Assembly (NCBI GenBank): GCA_031269135.1 | Contig: JAISZP010000294.1 | Coordinates: 1 to 8,695 of the forward strand | DNA length: 8,695 nucleotides | DNA from: Deltaproteobacteria bacterium | Lineage (GTDB): Bacteria > Desulfobacterota > Desulfarculia > Adiutricales > Adiutricaceae | Direction: 5' to 3' | Made by a program: the position numbers and the translations under genes | The notes under the pieces: generated by a model | The model's input: only the letters and a program-made list of their open reading frames with translations | Databases searched by the model: none | Told to the model about the DNA's origin: nothing | Part shown: positions 1 through 5,420 of the stretch, one piece after another | How positions within the stretch are numbered: position 1 is the stretch's first letter | Layout: each line of letters starts with the position of its first letter

Positions 1-292
1 ATTCAGCGCGATTGGCCTTCTCCGCCCCAAAAGGCAAGCAGAAAGGCGGCAGGAGCTGTCCGTTCGCGTCGGCAGGGGTTTCCATACGGCGCATACGCCC
101 CTCAATGTCGCTGCAGGGGATGGATATCTTCGGTCGACAATGAGACCAGCTCGTGTGACTCCGAGTCTTTTTCCACGCCATCGGCGGCCAAGCCCTCATA
201 ACGATGATGCCGCCGGAACGAAACACATAGAGTTTTCCGGTGTCGGCGTCGAAGGTCGTGCCTGGTTTTGATGGTTTGTATTCTTCGTCCAT
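1..292 (-). CDS. Unrecognised protein, N-terminal part, runs off the window edge; possibly frameshifted
   Basis: An open minus-strand frame starts with ATG at 292-290 and continues 97 codons to the window edge without a stop. It begins MDEEYKPSKPGTTFDADTGK and goes on LYVFRSGGIIV. A purine-rich AGAGGG (306-311) lies 13 nt upstream, rather far for a Shine-Dalgarno site. I do not recognise the family. The start resembles small phage-type accessory proteins such as tail-fibre assembly factors only in a general way, and I would not assign that role. Between 123 and 197 the annotated frame is rich in Trp, Cys and basic residues, while the neighbouring frame reads as a more ordinary acidic protein (EGLAADGVEKDSESHELV). 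After about position 115 the first frame again looks natural (SDIEGRMRRMETPADANG). This suggests two compensating frame changes, so the gene may be dead. It follows the fragment at 311-610 after 18 bases on the same strand. Confidence 0.4.
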   Translation of the reverse strand, partial: MDEEYKPSKPGTTFDADTGKLYVFRSGGIIVMRAWPPMAWKKTRSHTSWSHCRPKISIPCSDIEGRMRRMETPADANGQLLPPFCLPFGAEKANRAE

Positions 293-310
293 GGCGAAAA
301 CGATGCCCTC

Positions 311-610
311 TTAAAGATTTGTCCTCGTTATTGTCGGCAGTTTGCTCTCATGATCGGAAAAAGCGCCGACGCGCCTGGAATCGCCGTCAGATTGATTGCT
401 ATAGGCGCAAGTGATTGATTGGAAGGGACGCGCCCCATTCCCCCAGCCGCTGCCGCGCGAGGTATGGTACATCCCTTCGATATTCGCCGAACGGAACATC
501 CAAAAACCGTTGATTGCCATTAGCGTCAGCGAGGCGGCGAACCGCGCAGGCGGATAATCAAGGCGCCGGATGCGGCAAGTGAAGAACGTCTCTCCGTAAC
601 GATGCTCGCG
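311..610 (-). pseudogene. Unrecognised gene fragment, 5' end missing at the AT-rich island
   Basis: The minus-strand frame is open from position 610 to a TAA at 313-311, about 99 codons, and is closed upstream by a TAG at 613-611. The first ATG is at 520, giving a 69-residue product, but the frame stays open and plausible for 30 codons further upstream (YGETFFTCRIRR, then LDYPPARFAASL) with no start codon. The C-terminal part is rich in Gly, Ser, Asn and aromatic residues (GMYHTSRGSGWGNGARPF), as in surface or tail-fibre type proteins, but I cannot name a family. The open end coincides within about 30 bases with the switch from GC-rich to very AT-rich sequence, so I infer truncation by the inserted island. 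It could instead be a 69-residue intact gene starting at 520, or a chance frame in GC-rich DNA. Its direct neighbour downstream is the partial frame at 1-292. Confidence 0.35.
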
Positions 611-682
611 CTATGCTGTTAAATGTCTTTGTATAATAGGCTGCAGGTAAGATTTATTTAATTTCGAGCCATAAAAAAATGA

Positions 683-1531
683 GAACTAAAGATTAATGAT
701 TATCATGACCTAAAAATAAAGTTTACAAAACATATTGATAATATTATGCCTGATGGATCAATGATTCATGCTAGAGAAAAAGATGAAATTTTCCGTAAAT
801 GGCGAGAAAATAAACAGGGAATAATATTTACTTCTGACAATATGAAGTTTAAATATGAGTTAAAAGGAGTAAAACACTATAAAATTAAAAAAAAGAATAT
901 GTCAATTTTTTTTGCACGGTTGAAGCATTTCAAAAAAATGTGGTTCGCTTTTGCGATAAATAATGGCTATGGCAAGTATTAAAAAACAGTAATAATAAGC
1001 GATAGTGCAACGTGGATAGCTAAAATGAAAGACTTATTCTTCCCGAACGTTATTTATATACTTGATTTCTGGCATTTATGCGAATATTTATATGAATTTA
1101 GAAATATATTTTATAATTTTGATGAGAATAAGTATTTGCTAAGTGTTCATTCAGTTAAATAAAAATTGAGGAATTCTGAATTAAAAAATAATTGTAGAAA
1201 TTGAAGACAAAGAAGCTATATTATCAGAAAAAAAAGAGTATATTCATCTAAGGATGGCAATAAGTATAAAATTGGTAAATTATAAAATTATATAATAATT
1301 CATAGAAATAATATCGACTATAAAGCGTATAGAAATCAAGGTTTATATATAGGAAGTGGAATTATCGAAACTGGCGATGAATCAGTAGCGCAAGAAAGAT
1401 TGAAAAGACCTGGAATGATGTGGGATGTAAAAAATGCTCAACATCTTTTGAGTTTAAGGACAAAATTAAAAAGTGATTTATAGGATAACTACGTAGTAAA
1501 AACTGTTTTAAATCATTTTTGTATATATTAA
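683..1531 (+). pseudogene. Decayed transposase, ISKra4-like, with five in-frame stops
   Basis: A single plus-strand frame reads through recognisable transposase blocks: MPDGSMIHAREKDEIF (746-793), a segment ending FAFAINNGYGKY (to 979), ISDSATWIAKMKDLFFPN followed by ILDFWHLCEYLYEF (995-1096), then AYRNQGLYIGSGIIETG and QERLKRPGMMWDVKNAQHLL (about 1325-1450). These match, from memory, the conserved core of ISKra4-type DDE transposases. The likely catalytic Asp (752 and 1001) and Glu (1367) codons remain. The frame is broken by TAA 980, TAA 1160, TGA 1202, TAA 1283 and TAG 1481, so no full product is possible. The stretch 1160-1285 is poorly conserved and looks shortened. The stops at 980 and 1481 sit where the family usually has Gln/Lys and Trp, consistent with C-to-T and G-to-A changes. 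The N-terminal domain of a full transposase is missing upstream of 683. Family assignment is moderate; its status as a dead transposase is firm. Confidence 0.75.
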
Positions 1532-1537
1532 TGATTA

Positions 1538-1765
1538 TTAATTTGATGGTCTTTGATAGTCTTTAAGCATCTTAATAATTAAATCGTCAAGTTCTTTAAT
1601 TATTTAAGCATATAAAATTTCTATATTGCAAATTTTTGTACCGTCTTTTTTTAATAGTTCATCAATTTTTATCATATAAGAATCATAAATATTTTTTGCT
1701 TCTTGTCCATAGTCAAAATGTTTTCTTCTTTTTTTTGACTCTAAGCCATTGTTTAGTTTTGACAT
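1538..1765 (-). pseudogene. Small AT-rich ORF with one in-frame stop, unknown function
   Basis: On the minus strand an ATG at 1765 opens a 53-codon frame beginning MSKLNNGLESKKRRKHFDYG, with DELLKKDGTKICNIEILYA before a TAA at 1606-1604. The same frame continues in protein-like fashion for 21 codons (IIKELDDLIIKMLKDYQ) to a second TAA at 1540-1538. The product would be Lys-, Ile- and Asp-rich, with a basic N-terminus and a helical, charged C-terminus. I do not recognise it. It lies inside the AT-rich island and converges on the dead transposase, ending 6 bases from that frame's end. It could be a passenger or accessory gene of the element, an intact 53-residue gene, or chance coding in AT-rich DNA. 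A weak purine stretch (AAAGAGATGAC) precedes the ATG. Confidence 0.3.
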
Positions 1766-1831
1766 TTTGTCATCTCTTTTCTCAACTTTGCAAATTTAGT
1801 CTTGCCTAAATTTTTGGGCTATTTACAAATT

Positions 1832-1857
1832 TTGACTTTGATGATAGCAAAAGTCAA
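1832..1857. repeat. Inverted repeat in AT-rich DNA, 8-bp arms
   Basis: TTGACTTT (1832-1839) and AAAGTCAA (1850-1857) are perfect reverse complements separated by 10 bases. The right arm is followed by TAAAAAAATT, so on the plus strand this could form a weak hairpin with a short A-run, and on the minus strand an A/T-rich stem preceded by T residues. The stem is only 2 of 8 G:C, so it is a poor terminator. It might equally be an operator-like palindrome or chance. Confidence 0.3.
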
Positions 1858-2053
1858 TAAAAAAATTCAAACCATAATTTTTTGCGTACTCCCCAAGGGC
1901 TATTCAAAAAACGCGGCGATTCTCGTTTTGAACTCACCTTTAACAAAGGCTATATTCTATGATGGGATCAGATTCCGAGCATCAAAAAAATCGTAGACTT
2001 TAATCAACAATAGACTTTGATTGACGGAGCGACTATACGTCTCGCCTGCGGAA

Positions 2054-2085
2054 GGCGCCGCCCCGAAGTCATGAAATGCGGCGCC
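2054..2085. repeat. GC-rich inverted repeat downstream of the permease gene
   Basis: GGCGCCGC (2054-2061) and GCGGCGCC (2078-2085) are perfect reverse complements with a 16-base loop. All eight pairs are G:C, so the hairpin would be stable in RNA from either strand. It lies about 120 bases past the end of the operon. No T-run follows in the operon's direction of transcription, so it is not a standard intrinsic terminator. It may protect the mRNA 3' end, cause pausing, or be a repeated extragenic palindrome. Confidence 0.45.
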
Positions 2086-2102
2086 ATATTTCACGGTAAA
2101 TC

Positions 2103-2161
2103 CATCAAGCCCATCAAATCTTGCAAGTCCATCATGCCTATTAAATTCATCAAATCTTGCA
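2103..2161. repeat. Short direct repeats, CATCAA-based
   Basis: CATCAAATCTTGCA occurs at 2112-2125 and again at 2148-2161, 36 bases apart. Related CATCAAG and CATCATG copies lie at 2103 and 2131. The block looks like a small degenerate tandem array with a loose 9-bp rhythm. Because 9 and 36 are multiples of three, one plus-strand frame reads as repeated Lys-Ser-Ile-Pro peptides, but nothing else supports coding. Confidence 0.5.
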
Positions 2162-2202
2162 GGCCTTGCAGTCAGTCCTCATCTAATCGCCGCTCAAGTC
2201 CC

Positions 2203-3426
2203 TCACTGGAACCTTAGAGCCTCGATGGGATTTTGTTTAGCCGCCTTCCAGGCCGGGAAGAAGCCGAAAAACAGCCCGATGCCCGCCGACACCGTAAATG
2301 AAAGAGCTAAAGAAGAGGGGGCGATGACCACGCTGGTCCTCCAAACTGTTTGCACCAGCCAAGCGCCGAAGGAACCAATGGCTAAACCTAAAAACCCGCC
2401 TGTCACCGAGACAAGTAGAGCCTCAAGGATAAACTGGGTGAGGATGTCTTTGCGTCTGGCGCCGATGGCGAGTCTTATTCCAATCTCTCTTGTGCGTTCG
2501 GTCACCGAGACCAGCATGATGTTCATGATCCCGATGCCGCCGACGGCAAGCGAAACGGAAGCTATGGCGCCCAGCAGCAGAGTCATGGCCTTGGCGGTCT
2601 CTTCAGCCGAGGCCATGACGGCGGAGAGGTTGTTTAGGAAAAAGTCGTCGTCTTCCATGGGGTCGATGATATGGTGTCTTTCCCGCAAAAGGGTCCTGAG
2701 GTCTTCTTCCAAAGCGGGCATGATTTCGGCTGTTTGAGCCTGAAGCATAATCATTCTGACGGTCCCTCTAAAGGGGCTGCCGACCAAATAGCGCTGAGAA
2801 GAGGTTATCGGAACCAAGGCGGTGTCGTCTTGGTCGCGGCCGTCGAGGCTTTGGCCTTTGGCCGCAAGCACTCCTTCAACCGTGAAAGGGACGTTTCCGA
2901 CTCTAAGCGTTAGGCCGACGGGATCGACCGAGCCGAAGAGTTCTTTGGCGGTGGTTGTTCCCAGCCAGATCGAGCGGGAAGCCGACCCGACGTCGAGGTG
3001 GTCCATAGCTCGGCCGCTGGCCACCTCCCAGGTTCTGACGTTCAAGTAGTCTTCGTTTACGCCCATGATCATGGTGTTCCAATTTTGACCGCCGGCCACA
3101 AGTTGGAGGTAGTTGAAGACGACGGGAGAAGCGCCCGTCACGCCTTCGAGCTGAGCTATCGCCAGGGCGTCGCTCTCATTTAAGGTGTGACTTGAGCCTG
3201 ATCCGGAGCGGACGCCTGAGGTGCTCTGAAATCCGGCCAAGACTATGAAGACGTTTGACCCTAAAGCGTCCACCTGCTTTTTAATCGTGACTCGGGTTCC
3301 TTCGCCCACCGCCAGCATCAGCACCACCGCGGCTACGCCTATCACCATTCCCAGCATGGTGAGAAACGAGCGCAAGCGATTGGCGCTTATAGCCCTTACG
3401 GCCTCCAGCAGCATTGCCAAAAACAT
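2203..3426 (-). CDS. macB: MacB/FtsX-type ABC transporter permease, separate from its ATPase
   Basis: This is the inner-membrane permease (407 residues) of a MacAB-type exporter. Such permeases transmit ATP hydrolysis to the periplasm as a mechanical movement and have no classical transport channel. An N-terminal membrane helix (about 18-41, in RSFLTMLGMVIGVAAVVLML) is followed by a large periplasmic domain (about 45-275). Three C-terminal helices follow at about 280-308, 330-360 and 369-392. The FtsX-family signature NIMLVSVTERTREIGIRLA (302-320) and the closing PAWKAAKQNPIEALR are both present. The frame stays open 26 codons further upstream, inside the ATPase gene, but the ATG at 3426 is chosen because it has an AGGAG six bases upstream and its TAATG overlaps the ATPase stop by one base. 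E. coli MacB carries ATPase and permease on one chain; here they are split. Likely partners are the ATPase and the MacA-like adaptor. The substrate cannot be told from sequence. Confidence 0.93.
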   Translation of the reverse strand: MFLAMLLEAVRAISANRLRSFLTMLGMVIGVAAVVLMLAVGEGTRVTIKKQVDALGSNVFIVLAGFQSTSGVRSGSGSSHTLNESDALAIAQLEGVTGASPVVFNYLQLVAGGQNWNTMIMGVNEDYLNVRTWEVASGRAMDHLDVGSASRSIWLGTTTAKELFGSVDPVGLTLRVGNVPFTVEGVLAAKGQSLDGRDQDDTALVPITSSQRYLVGSPFRGTVRMIMLQAQTAEIMPALEEDLRTLLRERHHIIDPMEDDDFFLNNLSAVMASAEETAKAMTLLLGAIASVSLAVGGIGIMNIMLVSVTERTREIGIRLAIGARRKDILTQFILEALLVSVTGGFLGLAIGSFGAWLVQTVWRTSVVIAPSSLALSFTVSAGIGLFFGFFPAWKAAKQNPIEALRFQ

Positions 3427-4130
3427 TAAGGTCTCCTGCGGTTTTCCACCGCTTTGTCTTCGATCAAAAGACCGTCTCTGAAGCGAGTCAGTCTCTTGGC
3501 GCAAGCGGCTACGTCTGATTCGTGGGTGACGACCACCAGCGTCAGACCCTGTTCGTTGAGTTCGATGAAAAGGCGCATCATCTCATCGCTGGTTTGACTG
3601 TCGAGGTTTCCCGTCGGCTCGTCGGCCAGCACCAGCGAAGGAGAGGCCGCCAGCGCCCTGGCCAGAGCCGCTCTTTGCTGTTGACCTCCCGAGACTTGAC
3701 TGGGACGGTGTTTGGCCCAGGGCGCCAAGCCGACCCTGTCTAAGAGTTCCATGGCTTTTTTCTTTCTCTGGGCGTTTGGAACTTTAGCGTAGAGAAGCGG
3801 CAGGGCGACGTTTTCCAAAAGATCGGCCCTGGGCAGAAGATTGAATCCTTGAAACACGAAGCCTAAAAAGCGGTTGCGGCGGCCGGCCAGCTGGTCGGGG
3901 CTGAGCTTTTCGACCGATTCCCCCAAGAGGTAGTAGTTTCCTTCGGTCGGGACGTCGAGGCACCCAAGTATATTCATGAAAGTGGATTTTCCCGAGCCTG
4001 ACGGACCCATGATGGCCACAAATTCGCCTCGTTGAAGCTCAAAGTCCACTCCGTGCAGAACCTCCAAAGACCCGGCGTCGGTTATGTAAGCTTTTTTAAG
4101 GCCGACTGTTTTGATTACTGGCCCTTCCAC
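3426..4130 (-). CDS. macB: MacB/LolD-type ABC transporter ATPase
   Basis: This cytoplasmic ATP-binding subunit of 234 residues powers the exporter. It has every nucleotide-binding motif in order: Walker A GPSGSGKST (42-50), Q-loop glutamine at 94 in FVFQGFNLLP, signature SGGQQQR (147-153), Walker B LVLADEP (166-172) with catalytic Glu171, D-loop GNLD (174-177) and switch His203 in VVVTHES. The run MNILGCLD after Walker A is typical of the MacB/LolD branch. The start is GTG at 4130-4128, set by AGGAGA five bases upstream; the stop of macA overlaps it by one base (TAGTG). The next Met lies in Walker A and is too late. Its own TAA overlaps the permease ATG in the same way. The three genes are therefore expected to be made together by coupled translation. 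It could also be called LolD-like, but the adaptor gene next door favours a MacAB system. Confidence 0.95.
   Translation of the reverse strand: MEGPVIKTVGLKKAYITDAGSLEVLHGVDFELQRGEFVAIMGPSGSGKSTFMNILGCLDVPTEGNYYLLGESVEKLSPDQLAGRRNRFLGFVFQGFNLLPRADLLENVALPLLYAKVPNAQRKKKAMELLDRVGLAPWAKHRPSQVSGGQQQRAALARALAASPSLVLADEPTGNLDSQTSDEMMRLFIELNEQGLTLVVVTHESDVAACAKRLTRFRDGLLIEDKAVENRRRP
3431..3437 (-). promoter_or_regulatory. Ribosome binding site deciding the permease start
   Basis: On the minus strand AGGAGAC lies just upstream of ATG 3426, with six bases between AGGAG and the start. It is inside the last codons of the ATPase gene and marks the ATG at 3426 as the true start over the longer open frame reaching 3504. 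Confidence 0.8.
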
Positions 4131-5365
4131 TAAAATCTCCTGCCGCCGCCGCCCATGAGCGTCCGCTCGCTTTCAGGCTGGTTTTCGCCTATGACGACCA
4201 AGTCCTGGGGTTTGAGATTGCCTGAGACGACCACAGTCGAGCGAAGGTCTGTGGTGCCCAGGGTAAGCCGCTCGGCCCTGAGTTTTCCGGTGGGTTCCAA
4301 GACATAGACTTGACCGGTCTTGGGTTTGTTCTGCTCGGAGGCGGCCAAAAGTTGACTCGTCGGTATTTGGGCTTCTTGCTGGGCGCCTTGCTCGACGTTT
4401 TGCGGCACGGCGCTGGGCGGGCTTTCGCCCTCGGGTTGACCTGGAAGCGATTCCAAGGGCCTGAAGGTCAAAGCGCTGTTGGGGACTAAAACGACGTCTT
4501 CTTCCCTGTGGAGCTCTATGTCCACGTAGGCTGTCATGCCTGGGAGCAGTTTAAGGGAAGGGTTGTCGACGTCCAAAACCACATCGTAGGTGACGACGTT
4601 TGAGCTTATGGTGGGATTTAGACGGATTTGGCGCAATTTTCCCTTAAAGCTCTCGCCGGGGTAGGCGTCGACGCTGAAAACAGCGTCTAAGCCGGGCGTG
4701 AGGCTCCCCACATCCGCTTCGGCGAAGCTGGCGTTTATCTGCATCTTGGTCAGATCGCCTGCGATATCGATCAAGGTCGGGGTTTGGAAGCTGGCGGCCA
4801 CTGTTTGACCGACATCGACGGCCTTATTGATCACGACCCCGTCCACCGGAGAGACGATGCGGGTGTTGCTCAAATTGTAGACTTCCTGGGCCAGAGCGGC
4901 CTCATGCTGAGCGACTGTGGCTTTGGCCATGTCGAGGTTGGCTTGAGCGGTGTCGTAATCTTCTTTGGGAGAAGAGCCGGCTTTATACAGCCTCTCTTGG
5001 CGCTCGAATTTGCGCTCGGTGAGTCTGAGCTGAGCCTCGGAATGGGCCAGGTTGGCTTTAGCCATGTCCACTTTGGCTTTGAAGAGCTGATCGTCTAAGA
5101 CCACCAAAAGTTGCCCGGCTTTGACGCTGTCGTTGAAATCGACGTAGAGTTCTTTGATGGTGCCGGAGATCTGGGTTCCGACGTTCACCACGATGACCGG
5201 ATTTATGGTGCCGGTCGCCCCGACGGCTAAACGCAGCTGTCCCATTGTTACTCGCTGGGTCCGGTAATTGTTAACCACCCCATTGCCGCTGAAAAAGCTT
5301 GGACCAACGACTATTAAAGCAGCGGCGACGGCGAGGATGATTAGAATAATCAAGAGTTTCTTCAT
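4130..5365 (-). CDS. macA: MacA-like periplasmic adaptor (HlyD/RND membrane-fusion family)
   Basis: This 411-residue adaptor should link the inner-membrane MacB proteins to an outer-membrane TolC-like duct. The N-terminus MKKLLIILIILAVAAALIVV is a signal-anchor helix. The order is typical of the family: first half of the barrel-sandwich (about 58-93, with GTQISGTIKELYVDFNDSV), an alpha-helical hairpin (about 94-163, repeating AKANLAHSEAQL and AQANLDMAKAT), second half (about 168-200, VSPVDGVVINKAVDVGQTV), beta-barrel (about 205-288) and membrane-proximal domain (about 289-390). Residues 303-348 form a Pro/Gln/Glu-rich insert of low complexity in the membrane-proximal region, and the tail is GGGGRRF. 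The frame could begin at a TTG at 5386, but ATG 5365 is chosen because AGAAGG lies nine bases upstream and because it puts Lys-Lys directly before the hydrophobic helix. It follows nnr by 55 bases and overlaps the ATPase gene by one base. Confidence 0.93.
   Translation of the reverse strand: MKKLLIILIILAVAAALIVVGPSFFSGNGVVNNYRTQRVTMGQLRLAVGATGTINPVIVVNVGTQISGTIKELYVDFNDSVKAGQLLVVLDDQLFKAKVDMAKANLAHSEAQLRLTERKFERQERLYKAGSSPKEDYDTAQANLDMAKATVAQHEAALAQEVYNLSNTRIVSPVDGVVINKAVDVGQTVAASFQTPTLIDIAGDLTKMQINASFAEADVGSLTPGLDAVFSVDAYPGESFKGKLRQIRLNPTISSNVVTYDVVLDVDNPSLKLLPGMTAYVDIELHREEDVVLVPNSALTFRPLESLPGQPEGESPPSAVPQNVEQGAQQEAQIPTSQLLAASEQNKPKTGQVYVLEPTGKLRAERLTLGTTDLRSTVVVSGNLKPQDLVVIGENQPESERTLMGGGGRRF
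4136..4141 (-). promoter_or_regulatory. Ribosome binding site for the GTG-started ATPase gene
   Basis: AGGAGA on the minus strand, five bases before the GTG at 4130. It is formed by the last two Arg codons of macA, which supports both the GTG start and translational coupling. Confidence 0.75.
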
Positions 5366-5374
5366 TTTTATGGG

Positions 5375-5380
5375 CCTTCT
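5375..5380 (-). promoter_or_regulatory. Ribosome binding site deciding the macA start
   Basis: AGAAGG on the minus strand lies nine bases before ATG 5365. It falls inside the longer frame that would start at TTG 5386, and no comparable site precedes that TTG. Confidence 0.6.
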
Positions 5381-5420
5381 TGGCAACTGGACGAGAGTCT
5401 GTTTCGGTTATGACGGATTG

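Larger units (their letters stand above)
640..1885. mobile_element. AT-rich island: degraded insertion element remnant
   Basis: Base composition changes sharply from GC-rich (before about 640) to extremely AT-rich, and back again after about 1885. Inside lie a decayed ISKra4-like transposase on the plus strand and a small broken ORF on the minus strand. I could not find terminal inverted repeats or a target-site duplication at the composition boundaries, so the edges given are approximate and the element is probably eroded at both ends. The left edge coincides with the truncated end of the fragment at 311-610. That the island arrived as one insertion is an inference; it could also be an older piece of host DNA that decayed towards AT after the transposase died. 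Confidence 0.5.
1766..2202. other. Gene-free stretch between the island and the exporter operon
   Basis: I find no convincing gene here. The first 120 bases belong to the AT-rich island; from about 1885 the composition rises towards that of the operon. Short structures present are an 8-bp stem-loop at 1832-1857, a 5-bp hairpin CCTTTAACAAAGG at 1937-1949, a 17-bp near-repeat beginning TAGACTTT at 1994 and 2011, a GC-rich inverted repeat at 2054-2085 and CATCAAATCTTGCA direct repeats at 2112 and 2148. The last 150 bases are the 3' flank of the minus-strand operon. I see no stem followed by a T-run in the transcription direction, so no clear intrinsic terminator. Confidence 0.6.

Noticed and set aside
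613..645. TATAAT at 632-637 as a promoter into the transposase relic
   Set aside because: No acceptable -35 box at the right distance, and TATAAT is expected by chance at the edge of AT-rich DNA.
1816..1904. GGGCTATT at 1816 and 1897 considered as a target-site duplication
   Set aside because: Both copies lie at the same side of the relic, so they cannot flank it; an 8-bp match nearby is plausible by chance.
1802..2217. Two plus-strand frames of 64 and 66 codons between island and operon
   Set aside because: Starts are weak, the second is built on the CATCAA repeat, and neither has a domain or ribosome site.
2225..2737. Long plus-strand frame opposite the permease gene
   Set aside because: A shadow of the permease gene: the minus-strand product has full family motifs and this one has none.
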